Positions 1-5,434 of a DNA stretch of 5,434 bases are shown here, piece by piece. The DNA is from Candidatus Hydrogenedentota bacterium. Its GTDB lineage: Bacteria > Hydrogenedentota > Hydrogenedentia > Hydrogenedentales > SLHB01. Numbering within the stretch: position 1 is the first letter of the stretch; every line of letters begins with the position of its first letter. The stretch spans positions 1-5,434 of the forward strand of contig PUOI01000046.1 in the NCBI GenBank assembly GCA_003552765.1, written 5' to 3'. The notes beneath the pieces are model-generated. The model was not told where the DNA came from. It saw only the letters and a list, made by a program, of their open reading frames with translations, and ran no database searches. The translations under genes were made by a program, and so were the position numbers.

Positions 1-221
1 AGCGCATGGTTACGCACAATGGCAAGAAACTGCTGCTGTATCCCGAGGCGGGCGTGGCGCGGCTCTATGATCTGGAGGAGGATCCCCTTGAGCTGAACGA
101 CCTCGCGGATGCTCCAGAATCGGAACCCGTCATGCGGGAACTGTTCGCGGTTTTGCAAGACTTGCAGACGAAGTTCAACGATGACCTGGACCTCACGGAG
201 ACCTTCCCGGAGCTGCAATAG
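1..221 (+). CDS. Sulfatase (arylsulfatase/choline-sulfatase type), C-terminal fragment
   Basis: This is the last 72 or so residues of a gene that begins upstream of the window. The open frame runs through position 3 (an Arg codon before the first visible Met), so the Met at 6 is almost certainly internal. The visible part reads KLLLYPEAG, then RLYDLEEDPLELNDLAD, then a helical tail ending at TAG 219-221. The sequence L-Y-D-L-x-x-D-P-x-E-x-N-x-L-A is the hallmark C-terminal segment of the alkaline-phosphatase-superfamily sulfatases, placed after the strand where the protein describes its bound substrate region. Family members hydrolyse sulfate esters, often on algal or host polysaccharides, and are usually exported. 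The catalytic Cys/Ser-x-Pro-x-Arg formylglycine motif is outside the window, so activity and substrate cannot be judged. Family assignment is fairly sure from the tail alone; a related phosphatase or phosphonate hydrolase of the same superfamily is less likely. Confidence 0.82.
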   Translation, partial: RMVTHNGKKLLLYPEAGVARLYDLEEDPLELNDLADAPESEPVMRELFAVLQDLQTKFNDDLDLTETFPELQ

Positions 222-241
222 GGAAGTTTGGTAGTCTATCT

Positions 242-260
242 CCGCTTGGCGTTCAAGCGG
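242..260. promoter_or_regulatory. Perfect 7-bp hairpin in the sulfatase-propeller gap
   Basis: CCGCTTG at 242-248 and CAAGCGG at 254-260 are exact reverse complements around a 5-nt loop (GCGTT). It lies 21 nt after the sulfatase stop and 46 nt before the start of the propeller gene. No T-run follows on the + strand, so it is not a standard intrinsic terminator. It could be a transcript-stabilising 3' stem, a processing site or an operator. The structure is seen directly; the role is a guess. Confidence 0.35.
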
Positions 261-290
261 TGGCAAATAGTTGAAGCCGAGGTGAATAGA

Positions 291-298
291 AAAGGGGG
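291..298 (+). promoter_or_regulatory. Ribosome binding site deciding the start of the propeller gene
   Basis: AAAGGGGG at 291-298 is the only good Shine-Dalgarno-like stretch near the start of the large frame. It sits 7 nt before ATG 306 and 10 nt before the adjacent ATG 309. This favours one of these two starts over the TTG at 228, where the extra residues would place a non-signal sequence in front of an evident signal peptide. Confidence 0.6.
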
Positions 299-305
299 TA
301 AGCAC

Positions 306-3300
306 ATGATGGCGAAAAGGAGAAGCAGTTCGTGGGCGAGCTTGGGCGTTGTGTTGTGCATAGGCGCTCTGGCCTGCGCGGCGGTTGGCGAGGAAGAGAA
401 CTGCTGGCCGCAATTCCGCTACGACGCTGGGCGCACCGCCGCGTCTCCGGCTTCTGTTCCGGATGACCTCCAGCTCCGCTGGACCTGGACCCTTCCCGAA
501 CCCGAACCCGCGTATCCCAACGAGATCCGGCTGGCGTTCGACGCGTCCTATGAGCCGGTGGTGGCGAACAATACGATGTTTGTCCCCTCGATGGTGACCG
601 ACAGCGTGACGGCGTTGGACATCGAAACCGGGGAGGAGCAGTGGCGGTTCTTTGCCGAAGGGCCCGTGCGTTTCGCTCCCGTGGTTTGGGAGGACAAGGT
701 GTATTTCGTGTCCGATGACGGATATCTCTACTGCGTGGACGCCGATGTCGGGGCGCTGCTGTGGAGGTTCCGGGGACTCCCAGAAGACCAGCAAGAACGC
801 AGGGTCATGGGCGAGGAACGCCTGGTCTCGCTGTGGCCGGCGCGGGGCGGTTCGGTGTTGCAGGATGGCGTGATTTATTTCGCGGCCGGCATTTGGCCGA
901 CGGAGGGCGTGTTTGTTCACGCGGTGGACGCCGAATCCGGGGACGCCGTCTGGTCGAACACGGACAGTGATCTGATTCCGGAGAGTAACTGGGACCATGG
1001 CATCGGCTTTGACTCCGGCCTGACGCCCTTGGGGTATCTAGCGATCGTGGGGGACAAACTGGTGGTTCCCAGCGGCGCTCAGCTGCCCGCTTTTCTTGAC
1101 CTGGAAACCGGCGAACTTGAGGAATACACGATGGGGTGGGGCGGCCGCACCGGGCATCCCAAGGGTGCCTGGTTCGTCGCGGGTATTGACGATTACCTCA
1201 TCCACGGCGGTGATATCTATGACATCACCCGGCCTTATGAGGAGCGCGTATCCGATCCTGATTATGGACAGTGGCTCTATGCCGGCGGGTTGACGCGGCT
1301 TGAGCCGGATCCGGCGAACCAAGGGCCGCTGTACGATTTTCGGCAGCCGGTGCTCACCGAAGACGTCATGTACGAGAGCGGTCCGGAGGGCATCCAAGCG
1401 CGCGATATCAGCTCGTTTACGTTACGGGAGCGCGACGAGGTTGAACTGCCGCCGTATCGCCGTGAAGACGTACACCCCGACACCTATGTGGCGGAATTTG
1501 ACCAACTCTGGGAATGGCCGGGACATCCCGGCGTGCATGTCACCCGTCAGCCCGTAGGCAATCACGAAGGCAGGTGGGACACGCCCGCGCACCAGACGGT
1601 CTATCTCAAGGCCGGCGATCGGCTATACACGGGCGCTCCTGGCATGGTCCAAGCGCTCGACATTGCCGGTGGCGGGAATCCCGAAGTTGTGTGGCGCGCT
1701 AGCGTCGATGGGGAGCCTCAACGGATGCTGGCCGCCAACGGGATGCTGTTCGTGGTGACCGCCGAGGGGATTATTCACGCTTTCGCGGGCGATGAGGACG
1801 TGGAAGATCCCCCGTACTTGGCGCCACCGGCGCCCCGGATTCCAGATGACGATGAGTGGACCGAAAGGGCGGCCGCCATCCTTGACGCCTCCGGTGTCGA
1901 TGACGGCTACGCCCTAGTGCTCGGGCTGGACAATGGACGGCTTGTGGAGGAGCTGGCCTGGCAATCGGATCTGCACGTGATAGCGGTGGATGAGGATGCC
2001 GATACGGTTGACGCCGTCCGTCATCAACTCTATGAGGCGGGGCTGTACGGTTCGCAGGCCGCCGTGTTGACGGGCGAACCCGCGGATTATCCATTCCCGC
2101 CGTATTTCGCCAGCCTGATCGTTTCCGAGGATGCAGAGGCGCTGCTGGCGGAACATGAGGAAGATTTGGCCGACCCAGTTTTCCATGCCTTGCGGCCATA
2201 CGGTGGCGTGGCGTGTATGCCGGATGGCCCCGCCCCCCTTCACGAAGTGCGAGCCGCCTTCGCGGGCGAGGCGTTCCCCGGCGCGGAAGTCCACGGGAAT
2301 GGCGATTACGTCTTGGTGAGCCGGGAGGGCGCTTTGCCCGGCTCCGCGGACTGGTCGCACGCGCAGGCCAACGCGGCCAGCACCGGCGCCTCGAAAGACG
2401 AGCGCGTGGGCTCCGATCTCGGCGTGCTATGGTTCGATGGCTCAAACCGGTGGCACAAGTATCCGGGCCACGTTTTGGTCCGCGTGGCTGGAGGCCGCCG
2501 CATTATGCTCGAAGAGGGGCTGTTGCAGGCGTCGGACGTGTACACGGGCCGCACGCTGTGGGAAACCGAAGTTCCTATCGGGGTTGAGCCCCTCGCCCAA
2601 GCGCACGCCCGGGACACCATCCGCCTCCAGCGGCAACGGAGATGGTCGCCGTCCGCCAGTCTGCCGGATGCGGCCGAGCTTGTGGCGCTGGAAGATGCGA
2701 TTTGCGTTACCGACGGGAGCACATGCCTGGTGCTTGATGCAGCCACCGGCGAGCGCGCCGGACGCATCGAGCTTCCCGGCGATGCCGAGGGAGCGTGGGC
2801 GAATCTGCGCGTGTCGGGCGATTATCTCGTGGGTACTAGCGGCGCCTATCTCTTCTGCATGGATCGCCACTCCGGCGAGGTGGTTTGGGAACGAGAACTG
2901 GACGAGCGCGATGTGAGTGTCGCCGTAGGCGCCGGTAAGGTCTTCTGCGCCGAAACCGCCAACCTCCGCCGCGGAGAGGACGAAACCAGCGATGGCGTTA
3001 CCCGGGCGCTGGATCTCGCCACCGGCGAAGTCCAGTGGGAGCGCGACGGCGGCGCTCCGCTCCGCTACAACTCGGCGCAAGAGATGCTGATCACGCCCGT
3101 GGGATTCTACTGCGCCTCGGAAGGCGGCCTCGTGGAACAGCCGGTGGATCCGGAAGAGCAGCGACTGATTGTTGAAGGGCGCGATCGCCCCGAACATGGA
3201 GCGCCGGGGTTTGTCACCAGTGCAAGGATGCTTACAGGGTCCGAACAGTCGCTGTTTGCATACGAGTTGCCCTCGGGCGAGTTGCTCACGGACGATCCGC

Positions 3301-3566
3301 TGGAATGGGTCCGCCGCGGGTGCACGGACACGCGGGCAAGCGAACATCTGTTGACAACCCGCTATCGCAGCAATTCGGCGTGGATTGACCTGGAAACCCA
3401 AGAGATCACGCCGTTCCTAGGGGTGCGGCCGGGCTGCACGGTGAATAACAACCTGTATCCTGCTAACGGGGTGCTAAACATGCCCAATCTGACTGCGGGA
3501 TGCACGTGCAATTTCATTCCCAGCTCGCTGGCCACCGTTTCGATCGACGAGATTCGGCGCAATTAA
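306..3566 (+). CDS. Exported PQQ-like beta-propeller protein with internal methyltransferase-like domain
   Basis: This encodes 1086 residues from ATG 306 (1085 from ATG 309). Residues 1-10 are basic (KRR at 4-6), 11-28 are hydrophobic and an acidic EEE follows, so it should be exported. ALAC at 21-24 fits a loose lipobox, but ordinary cleavage is equally possible. Residues about 33-495 form a first PQQ-like propeller with blade motifs such as DIETGEEQWRF (105-115), DADVGALLWRF (145-155) and DAESGDAVW (208-216). A proline-rich acidic linker (about 497-515) leads to a Rossmann-like domain (about 519-674) with LVLGLDNGRL, HVIAVDED and LRPYGG, resembling class I SAM methyltransferase motifs. A second propeller follows, with DVYTGRTLWETE (744-755), MDRHSGEVVW (852-861) and LDLATGEVQW (902-911). 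The C-terminus is cysteine-rich (C1006, C1044, C1066, C1068). Similar domain orders occur, from memory, in planctomycete-type genomes with no known function. PQQ cofactor binding or dehydrogenase activity is not indicated; a surface binding or scaffold role is inference. Confidence 0.85.
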   Translation: MMAKRRSSSWASLGVVLCIGALACAAVGEEENCWPQFRYDAGRTAASPASVPDDLQLRWTWTLPEPEPAYPNEIRLAFDASYEPVVANNTMFVPSMVTDSVTALDIETGEEQWRFFAEGPVRFAPVVWEDKVYFVSDDGYLYCVDADVGALLWRFRGLPEDQQERRVMGEERLVSLWPARGGSVLQDGVIYFAAGIWPTEGVFVHAVDAESGDAVWSNTDSDLIPESNWDHGIGFDSGLTPLGYLAIVGDKLVVPSGAQLPAFLDLETGELEEYTMGWGGRTGHPKGAWFVAGIDDYLIHGGDIYDITRPYEERVSDPDYGQWLYAGGLTRLEPDPANQGPLYDFRQPVLTEDVMYESGPEGIQARDISSFTLRERDEVELPPYRREDVHPDTYVAEFDQLWEWPGHPGVHVTRQPVGNHEGRWDTPAHQTVYLKAGDRLYTGAPGMVQALDIAGGGNPEVVWRASVDGEPQRMLAANGMLFVVTAEGIIHAFAGDEDVEDPPYLAPPAPRIPDDDEWTERAAAILDASGVDDGYALVLGLDNGRLVEELAWQSDLHVIAVDEDADTVDAVRHQLYEAGLYGSQAAVLTGEPADYPFPPYFASLIVSEDAEALLAEHEEDLADPVFHALRPYGGVACMPDGPAPLHEVRAAFAGEAFPGAEVHGNGDYVLVSREGALPGSADWSHAQANAASTGASKDERVGSDLGVLWFDGSNRWHKYPGHVLVRVAGGRRIMLEEGLLQASDVYTGRTLWETEVPIGVEPLAQAHARDTIRLQRQRRWSPSASLPDAAELVALEDAICVTDGSTCLVLDAATGERAGRIELPGDAEGAWANLRVSGDYLVGTSGAYLFCMDRHSGEVVWERELDERDVSVAVGAGKVFCAETANLRRGEDETSDGVTRALDLATGEVQWERDGGAPLRYNSAQEMLITPVGFYCASEGGLVEQPVDPEEQRLIVEGRDRPEHGAPGFVTSARMLTGSEQSLFAYELPSGELLTDDPLEWVRRGCTDTRASEHLLTTRYRSNSAWIDLETQEITPFLGVRPGCTVNNNLYPANGVLNMPNLTAGCTCNFIPSSLATVSIDEIRRN
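1860..2327 (+). other. Methyltransferase-like Rossmann domain inside the propeller protein
   Basis: Residues about 519-674 of the propeller protein break the run of blade motifs. The order is helix (WTERAAAILDASG), then strand and glycine loop (YALVLGLDNGRLVEEL, 535-550), an acidic end of strand 2 (HVIAVDED, 557-564), a helix, GLYGSQAAVLTGEP (579-592), PPYFASLIVSED (598-609) and LRPYGG (629-634). This matches the order of motif I, motif II, motif IV region and post-motif of class I SAM-dependent methyltransferases. The usual G-x-G-x-G reads G-L-D-N-G, with the middle Gly replaced by Asp. In an exported protein SAM would normally be absent, so a non-catalytic structural or ligand-binding role seems more likely. 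The fold is inferred from motifs only. Confidence 0.6.
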
Positions 3567-3614
3567 CGGAAGATTCAAAGACCTTCTTTTGCAGCGTACG
3601 AGGTGTGACACATT

Positions 3615-3658
3615 AGGGGGTTACGGGAGCGCGGCTCTCGTACCCCCTTGCGTTGTTT
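3615..3658 (+). terminator. Intrinsic terminator after the propeller gene
   Basis: A long stem pairs 3615-3620 (AGGGGG) with 3643-3648 (CCCCCT), and 3622-3630 (TACGGGAGC) with 3634-3642 (GCTCTCGTA), giving 15 pairs with one G-U wobble, one bulged T at 3621 and a 3-nt loop. The downstream tract TTGCGTTGTTT is T-rich but interrupted. It starts 49 nt after the propeller stop and points the right way to end that transcript. The opposite strand has no T-run after the stem, so it should work in one direction only. Confidence 0.72.
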
Positions 3659-3705
3659 AGGCGTGTCCCGTATCCGCAATTCACTATACGCCCTGATTCG
3701 TCACG

Positions 3706-3734
3706 TTGTGGCGGTGCGCAAAATCGGGTAGAAT
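3706..3734 (+). promoter_or_regulatory. hldE: Putative sigma70-type promoter for hldE
   Basis: TAGAAT at 3729-3734 matches five of six positions of the -10 consensus. TTGTGG at 3706-3711 keeps the TTG of a -35 box, with an ideal 17-nt spacer. Transcription would begin near 3741, giving a leader of about 38 nt. It follows directly on the terminator and supports hldE as a separate transcription unit. The -35 box is weak, so this remains a prediction. Confidence 0.45.
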
Positions 3735-3765
3735 CGCACGCGTTTCCGATTGTTTTTCGTAATGC

Positions 3766-3772
3766 GGAGAGG
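3766..3772 (+). promoter_or_regulatory. hldE: Ribosome binding site deciding the hldE start
   Basis: GGAGAGG at 3766-3772 lies 6 nt before ATG 3779, a near-ideal Shine-Dalgarno placement. The frame is open back to a TTG at 3653, but that would add 42 residues without similarity to the family, overlap the predicted promoter and start within the terminator's T-rich tail. Confidence 0.75.
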
Positions 3773-3778
3773 TTTTTC

Positions 3779-5245
3779 ATGGACGTGCAACGATACCGCG
3801 ACCTTATCGCCCGTTTTTCCGAAGCCCGGGTCATGGTGGTGGGCGATATCTATCTCGATGAAAACATCTTTGGGGTGGTGACCGGCATCAGTCTTGAAGC
3901 CCCCATTCCCGTGTTCGAGATCCACGACCGGCGCCACAATCCCGGCGCGGCGGGAAACGCGGCGTGCAACGTGGCCGCGTTGGGCGCGCGGACAGATATG
4001 GTGGGCTTTATTGGCAGCGATCCCAACGGCGAAATCGTGCAGCGGGAATTCGCCGTCCGCAATGTCGATTGCCGGGGCATCGTGGTGGATCCCGAACGTC
4101 CCACGAACACCTACGGCAAATTGCGCGCGGGCACGTTCAATGCGCCGAGCCAAGAAGTGCTCCGCACCGATACCCCGCGCCCCACGTGGATCGCTGGCGA
4201 AACGGAGGACGCCGTCATTGCGCGTATCCGCGAACTGGCGCCGGAAAACGACGCCATCGTGGTGGTTGATCAGGCCTGTTCCGTGGCGACGGATCGGGTG
4301 CTTCGAGCCATTGTGGACACCGCGCGGGAGCATGGCCTGATCACCGTGGGCGACAGCCGCGAACGCGCCGGGGCCTTTCACGGATTCGACGTCATCGTGC
4401 CCAACGATCGCGAGGCGGGTCATGGCGCGGGGATTGAGGTATCGGATGACGAAAGCCTGGAACAAGCGGGCCGCCAGCTCTTGGCCACAAGCCGGAACGC
4501 CCTCATCACCCGCGGTCCCAAAGGGATCAGCATCTTCAGCGAGGATGGCGGTACAACCCACGTCCCGTGCGATCCTCTCGAACCGGTGGATGTCACCGGC
4601 GCCGGCGATACCGTGACGGCCACGGCGGCGGTCACATTGGTGGCGGGCGGGACGTTGCACGACGCCGCGGTGCTTGGCAACAAGGCCGCGGGGTTGGCGG
4701 TCATGCGTCAAGGCGTGGTAACGATATCCGCCGAAGAACTCGCCGAGGCCCTTGAACAAGCGCAGGGGGTCTCCAAGGCGCGCACGTCCGCCCAACTCGC
4801 GCGGGAAACCGCCCGGTTGCGGGAGCAAGGCAAGACCATCGTGTGGACCAACGGCTGTTTCGACATACTCCACGCCGGTCATATCACCTATTTGCTCAAG
4901 GCGGCCGCGCTGGGCGACGTGCTTGTTGTCGGCATCAATAGCGATGAATCCGTCCGCCGGGTCAAGGGACCCAGCCGGCCCGTCAATAACGAGGGCCACC
5001 GGGCCTTGCTGCTCTCCGCGCTGGAATGCGTGGACTACATCTGCATCTTTGACGAAGACTCGCCCCTGGAGAATATCCGCGAGATCCGGCCCGACGTCTA
5101 TGCCAAAGGCGGCGATTACACATTGGACAGCATCGACCCCAAAGAGCGAGCGCTCATGGAAGAGTTGGGGGGACGCATCGAGATTGTCTCCGGCATCGAA
5201 GGCGAATCCACCAGCGCCATCATAACCCGCATCGCGGGCGAATGA
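3779..5245 (+). CDS. hldE: Bifunctional heptose-7-phosphate kinase / heptose-1-phosphate adenylyltransferase
   Basis: HldE (RfaE) carries out two cytoplasmic steps of ADP-heptose synthesis: phosphorylation of D-glycero-beta-D-manno-heptose 7-phosphate at C1, then, after GmhB removes the 7-phosphate, adenylyl transfer from ATP. The product feeds lipopolysaccharide inner core or other surface glycans. The protein has 488 residues, close to the 477 of E. coli HldE. The kinase half (about 1-330) is PfkB type: VMVVGDIYLDENIFG (18-32), EAPIPV (40-45), NPGAAGNAACNVAALGA (54-70), VPND (207-210) and DVTGAGDTV (271-279) with the presumed catalytic base D277. The transferase half (about 350-488) has TNGCFDILHAGH (357-368) with the HxGH nucleotide-binding motif at 365-368, KGPSRPVN (396-403), KGGDY (443-447) and ESTSAIITRI near the end. 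Both halves look intact. Two kinase motifs differ from E. coli (PGAAGN for PGGAAN; DSR at 192-194 where DPK is usual), so a slightly different sugar is possible. gmhA, gmhB and hldD are not in the window. Confidence 0.93.
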   Translation: MDVQRYRDLIARFSEARVMVVGDIYLDENIFGVVTGISLEAPIPVFEIHDRRHNPGAAGNAACNVAALGARTDMVGFIGSDPNGEIVQREFAVRNVDCRGIVVDPERPTNTYGKLRAGTFNAPSQEVLRTDTPRPTWIAGETEDAVIARIRELAPENDAIVVVDQACSVATDRVLRAIVDTAREHGLITVGDSRERAGAFHGFDVIVPNDREAGHGAGIEVSDDESLEQAGRQLLATSRNALITRGPKGISIFSEDGGTTHVPCDPLEPVDVTGAGDTVTATAAVTLVAGGTLHDAAVLGNKAAGLAVMRQGVVTISAEELAEALEQAQGVSKARTSAQLARETARLREQGKTIVWTNGCFDILHAGHITYLLKAAALGDVLVVGINSDESVRRVKGPSRPVNNEGHRALLLSALECVDYICIFDEDSPLENIREIRPDVYAKGGDYTLDSIDPKERALMEELGGRIEIVSGIEGESTSAIITRIAGE

Positions 5246-5252
5246 CCCAGCG

Positions 5253-5279
5253 GCCGTCCGCGAGCCTGCCGTGGACGGC
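5253..5279. repeat. Inverted repeat just after hldE
   Basis: GCCGTCC (5253-5259) and GGACGGC (5273-5279) form a perfect 7-bp stem with a 13-nt loop, starting 8 nt after the hldE stop. No T-run follows. It may stabilise the 3' end of the hldE transcript or be part of a composite terminator with the next hairpin. Confidence 0.35.
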
Positions 5280-5301
5280 ATTATCAACTCCACACCTCGT
5301 T

Positions 5302-5347
5302 GGGGCCGGCGGTCCTTGCCGGTCCCAGCGCCTGAGATCCGCTTTTT
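5302..5347 (+). terminator. hldE: Possible hldE terminator, weak
   Basis: GGGGCCGGC (5302-5310) pairs with GCCGGTCCC (5318-5326) over nine pairs with one G-U wobble and a 7-nt loop. The only T-run, five Ts at 5343-5347, begins 17 nt after the stem, further than in a standard intrinsic terminator. A short AGCG/CGCT pairing (5327-5330 with 5340-5343) could bring it closer. It is the best candidate for ending the hldE transcript, but not convincing. Confidence 0.35.
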
Positions 5348-5391
5348 CCCCGTGTCCCCAGTCTGCGCCTGGCCCCTATCCCCTTTCCGGG

Positions 5392-5407
5392 TAAGACGGC
5401 GTCTCAC
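5392..5407. repeat. Short near-palindrome in the region downstream of hldE
   Basis: TAAGACG and CGTCTCA flank a single central G (5392-5406), with one A/C mismatch in the arms; the inner AGACG-G-CGTCT is exact. The loop is too small for a good RNA hairpin, so an operator-type DNA site upstream of the next gene is the more natural reading. Chance occurrence in GC-rich DNA cannot be excluded. Confidence 0.22.
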
Positions 5408-5417
5408 GCGCATCGGC

Positions 5418-5425
5418 GGAGGGGG
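5418..5425 (+). promoter_or_regulatory. Possible ribosome binding site for a gene beyond the window
   Basis: GGAGGGGG at 5418-5425 ends 9 nt before the window edge, the right distance for a start codon at or just past the end. It resembles the G-rich site in front of the propeller gene (AAAGGGGG). No start codon is visible, so this is tentative. Confidence 0.28.
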
Positions 5426-5434
5426 CGGAATAAG

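Noticed and set aside
228..305. TTG at 228 as the start of the propeller gene
   Set aside because: It would add 26 residues before an evident signal peptide, starts 7 nt after the sulfatase stop without a good ribosome site, and the strong site at 291-298 points to 306/309.
495..510. Tandem CCCGAA copies
   Set aside because: Only two and a half copies, in frame, encoding a Pro-Glu stretch in the propeller protein; ordinary low-complexity coding.
2442..3401. A 319-codon minus-strand open frame inside the propeller gene
   Set aside because: It lies wholly antisense to the second propeller, whose blade motifs are clear. The minus-strand translation shows no family signature.
306..3566. A quinoprotein dehydrogenase with bound PQQ
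   Set aside because: Blade motifs alone do not imply cofactor binding. No CxxCH haem motif or characteristic vicinal Cys-Cys pair of PQQ alcohol dehydrogenases is seen.
3603..3611. GTGTGACAC, resembling a CRP/FNR-type TGTGA half-site palindrome
   Set aside because: The spacing is too short for a CRP-type dimer site and it lies before a terminator rather than beside a promoter; likely chance.
3653..3778. A 42-residue N-terminal extension of HldE from TTG 3653
   Set aside because: It overlaps the terminator tail and predicted promoter, does not resemble the family, and ATG 3779 has a near-ideal ribosome site.
3701..5413. A 570-codon open frame on the minus strand across hldE
   Set aside because: It is antisense to a gene with clear family motifs in both halves. 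Long antisense frames are common in GC-rich genes, and the translation shows no recognisable domain.

Overview
The window looks like chromosomal DNA from a GC-rich, Gram-negative, sulfatase-rich bacterium. The PVC superphylum (Planctomycetes, Verrucomicrobia, Lentisphaerae) or a Hydrogenedentes-like lineage would fit. This is inferred from gene content: the tail of a sulfatase, a very large secreted PQQ-like beta-propeller protein with a methyltransferase-like domain between its two halves, and a fused ADP-heptose synthesis enzyme. No rRNA or other phylogenetic marker is present, so the lineage stays provisional.

Layout, all genes on the + strand. (1) Positions 1-221 are the C-terminal end of a sulfatase whose catalytic part lies upstream of the window. 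(2) Positions 222-305 are a short gap with a perfect 7-bp hairpin and a purine-rich ribosome binding site. (3) Positions 306-3566 encode a 1086-residue exported protein: signal peptide, first propeller, proline-rich acidic linker, Rossmann/methyltransferase-like domain, second propeller, cysteine-rich C-terminus. (4) Positions 3567-3778 hold a strong stem-loop terminator and then a plausible sigma70-type promoter. (5) Positions 3779-5245 encode a bifunctional HldE/RfaE protein of 488 residues, with a PfkB-type heptose-7-phosphate kinase followed by a heptose-1-phosphate adenylyltransferase. (6) Positions 5246-5434 are non-coding as far as can be seen, with several GC-rich inverted repeats and a possible ribosome binding site at the very edge for a gene beyond the window.

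The sulfatase and the propeller protein are close together with no clear terminator between them and may be co-transcribed. Both would act outside the cytoplasm. hldE appears to be a separate transcription unit, insulated by the terminator. It would supply ADP-heptose for lipopolysaccharide core or another surface glycan, which implies an outer membrane. No functional link between hldE and the two upstream genes can be shown from the sequence.

No CRISPR array, mobile element, tRNA or rRNA was seen. The item most worth a second look is the exported propeller protein with its internal methyltransferase-like domain. I recall similar architectures in planctomycete-type genomes, so it is probably a little-studied family rather than a wholly new system.
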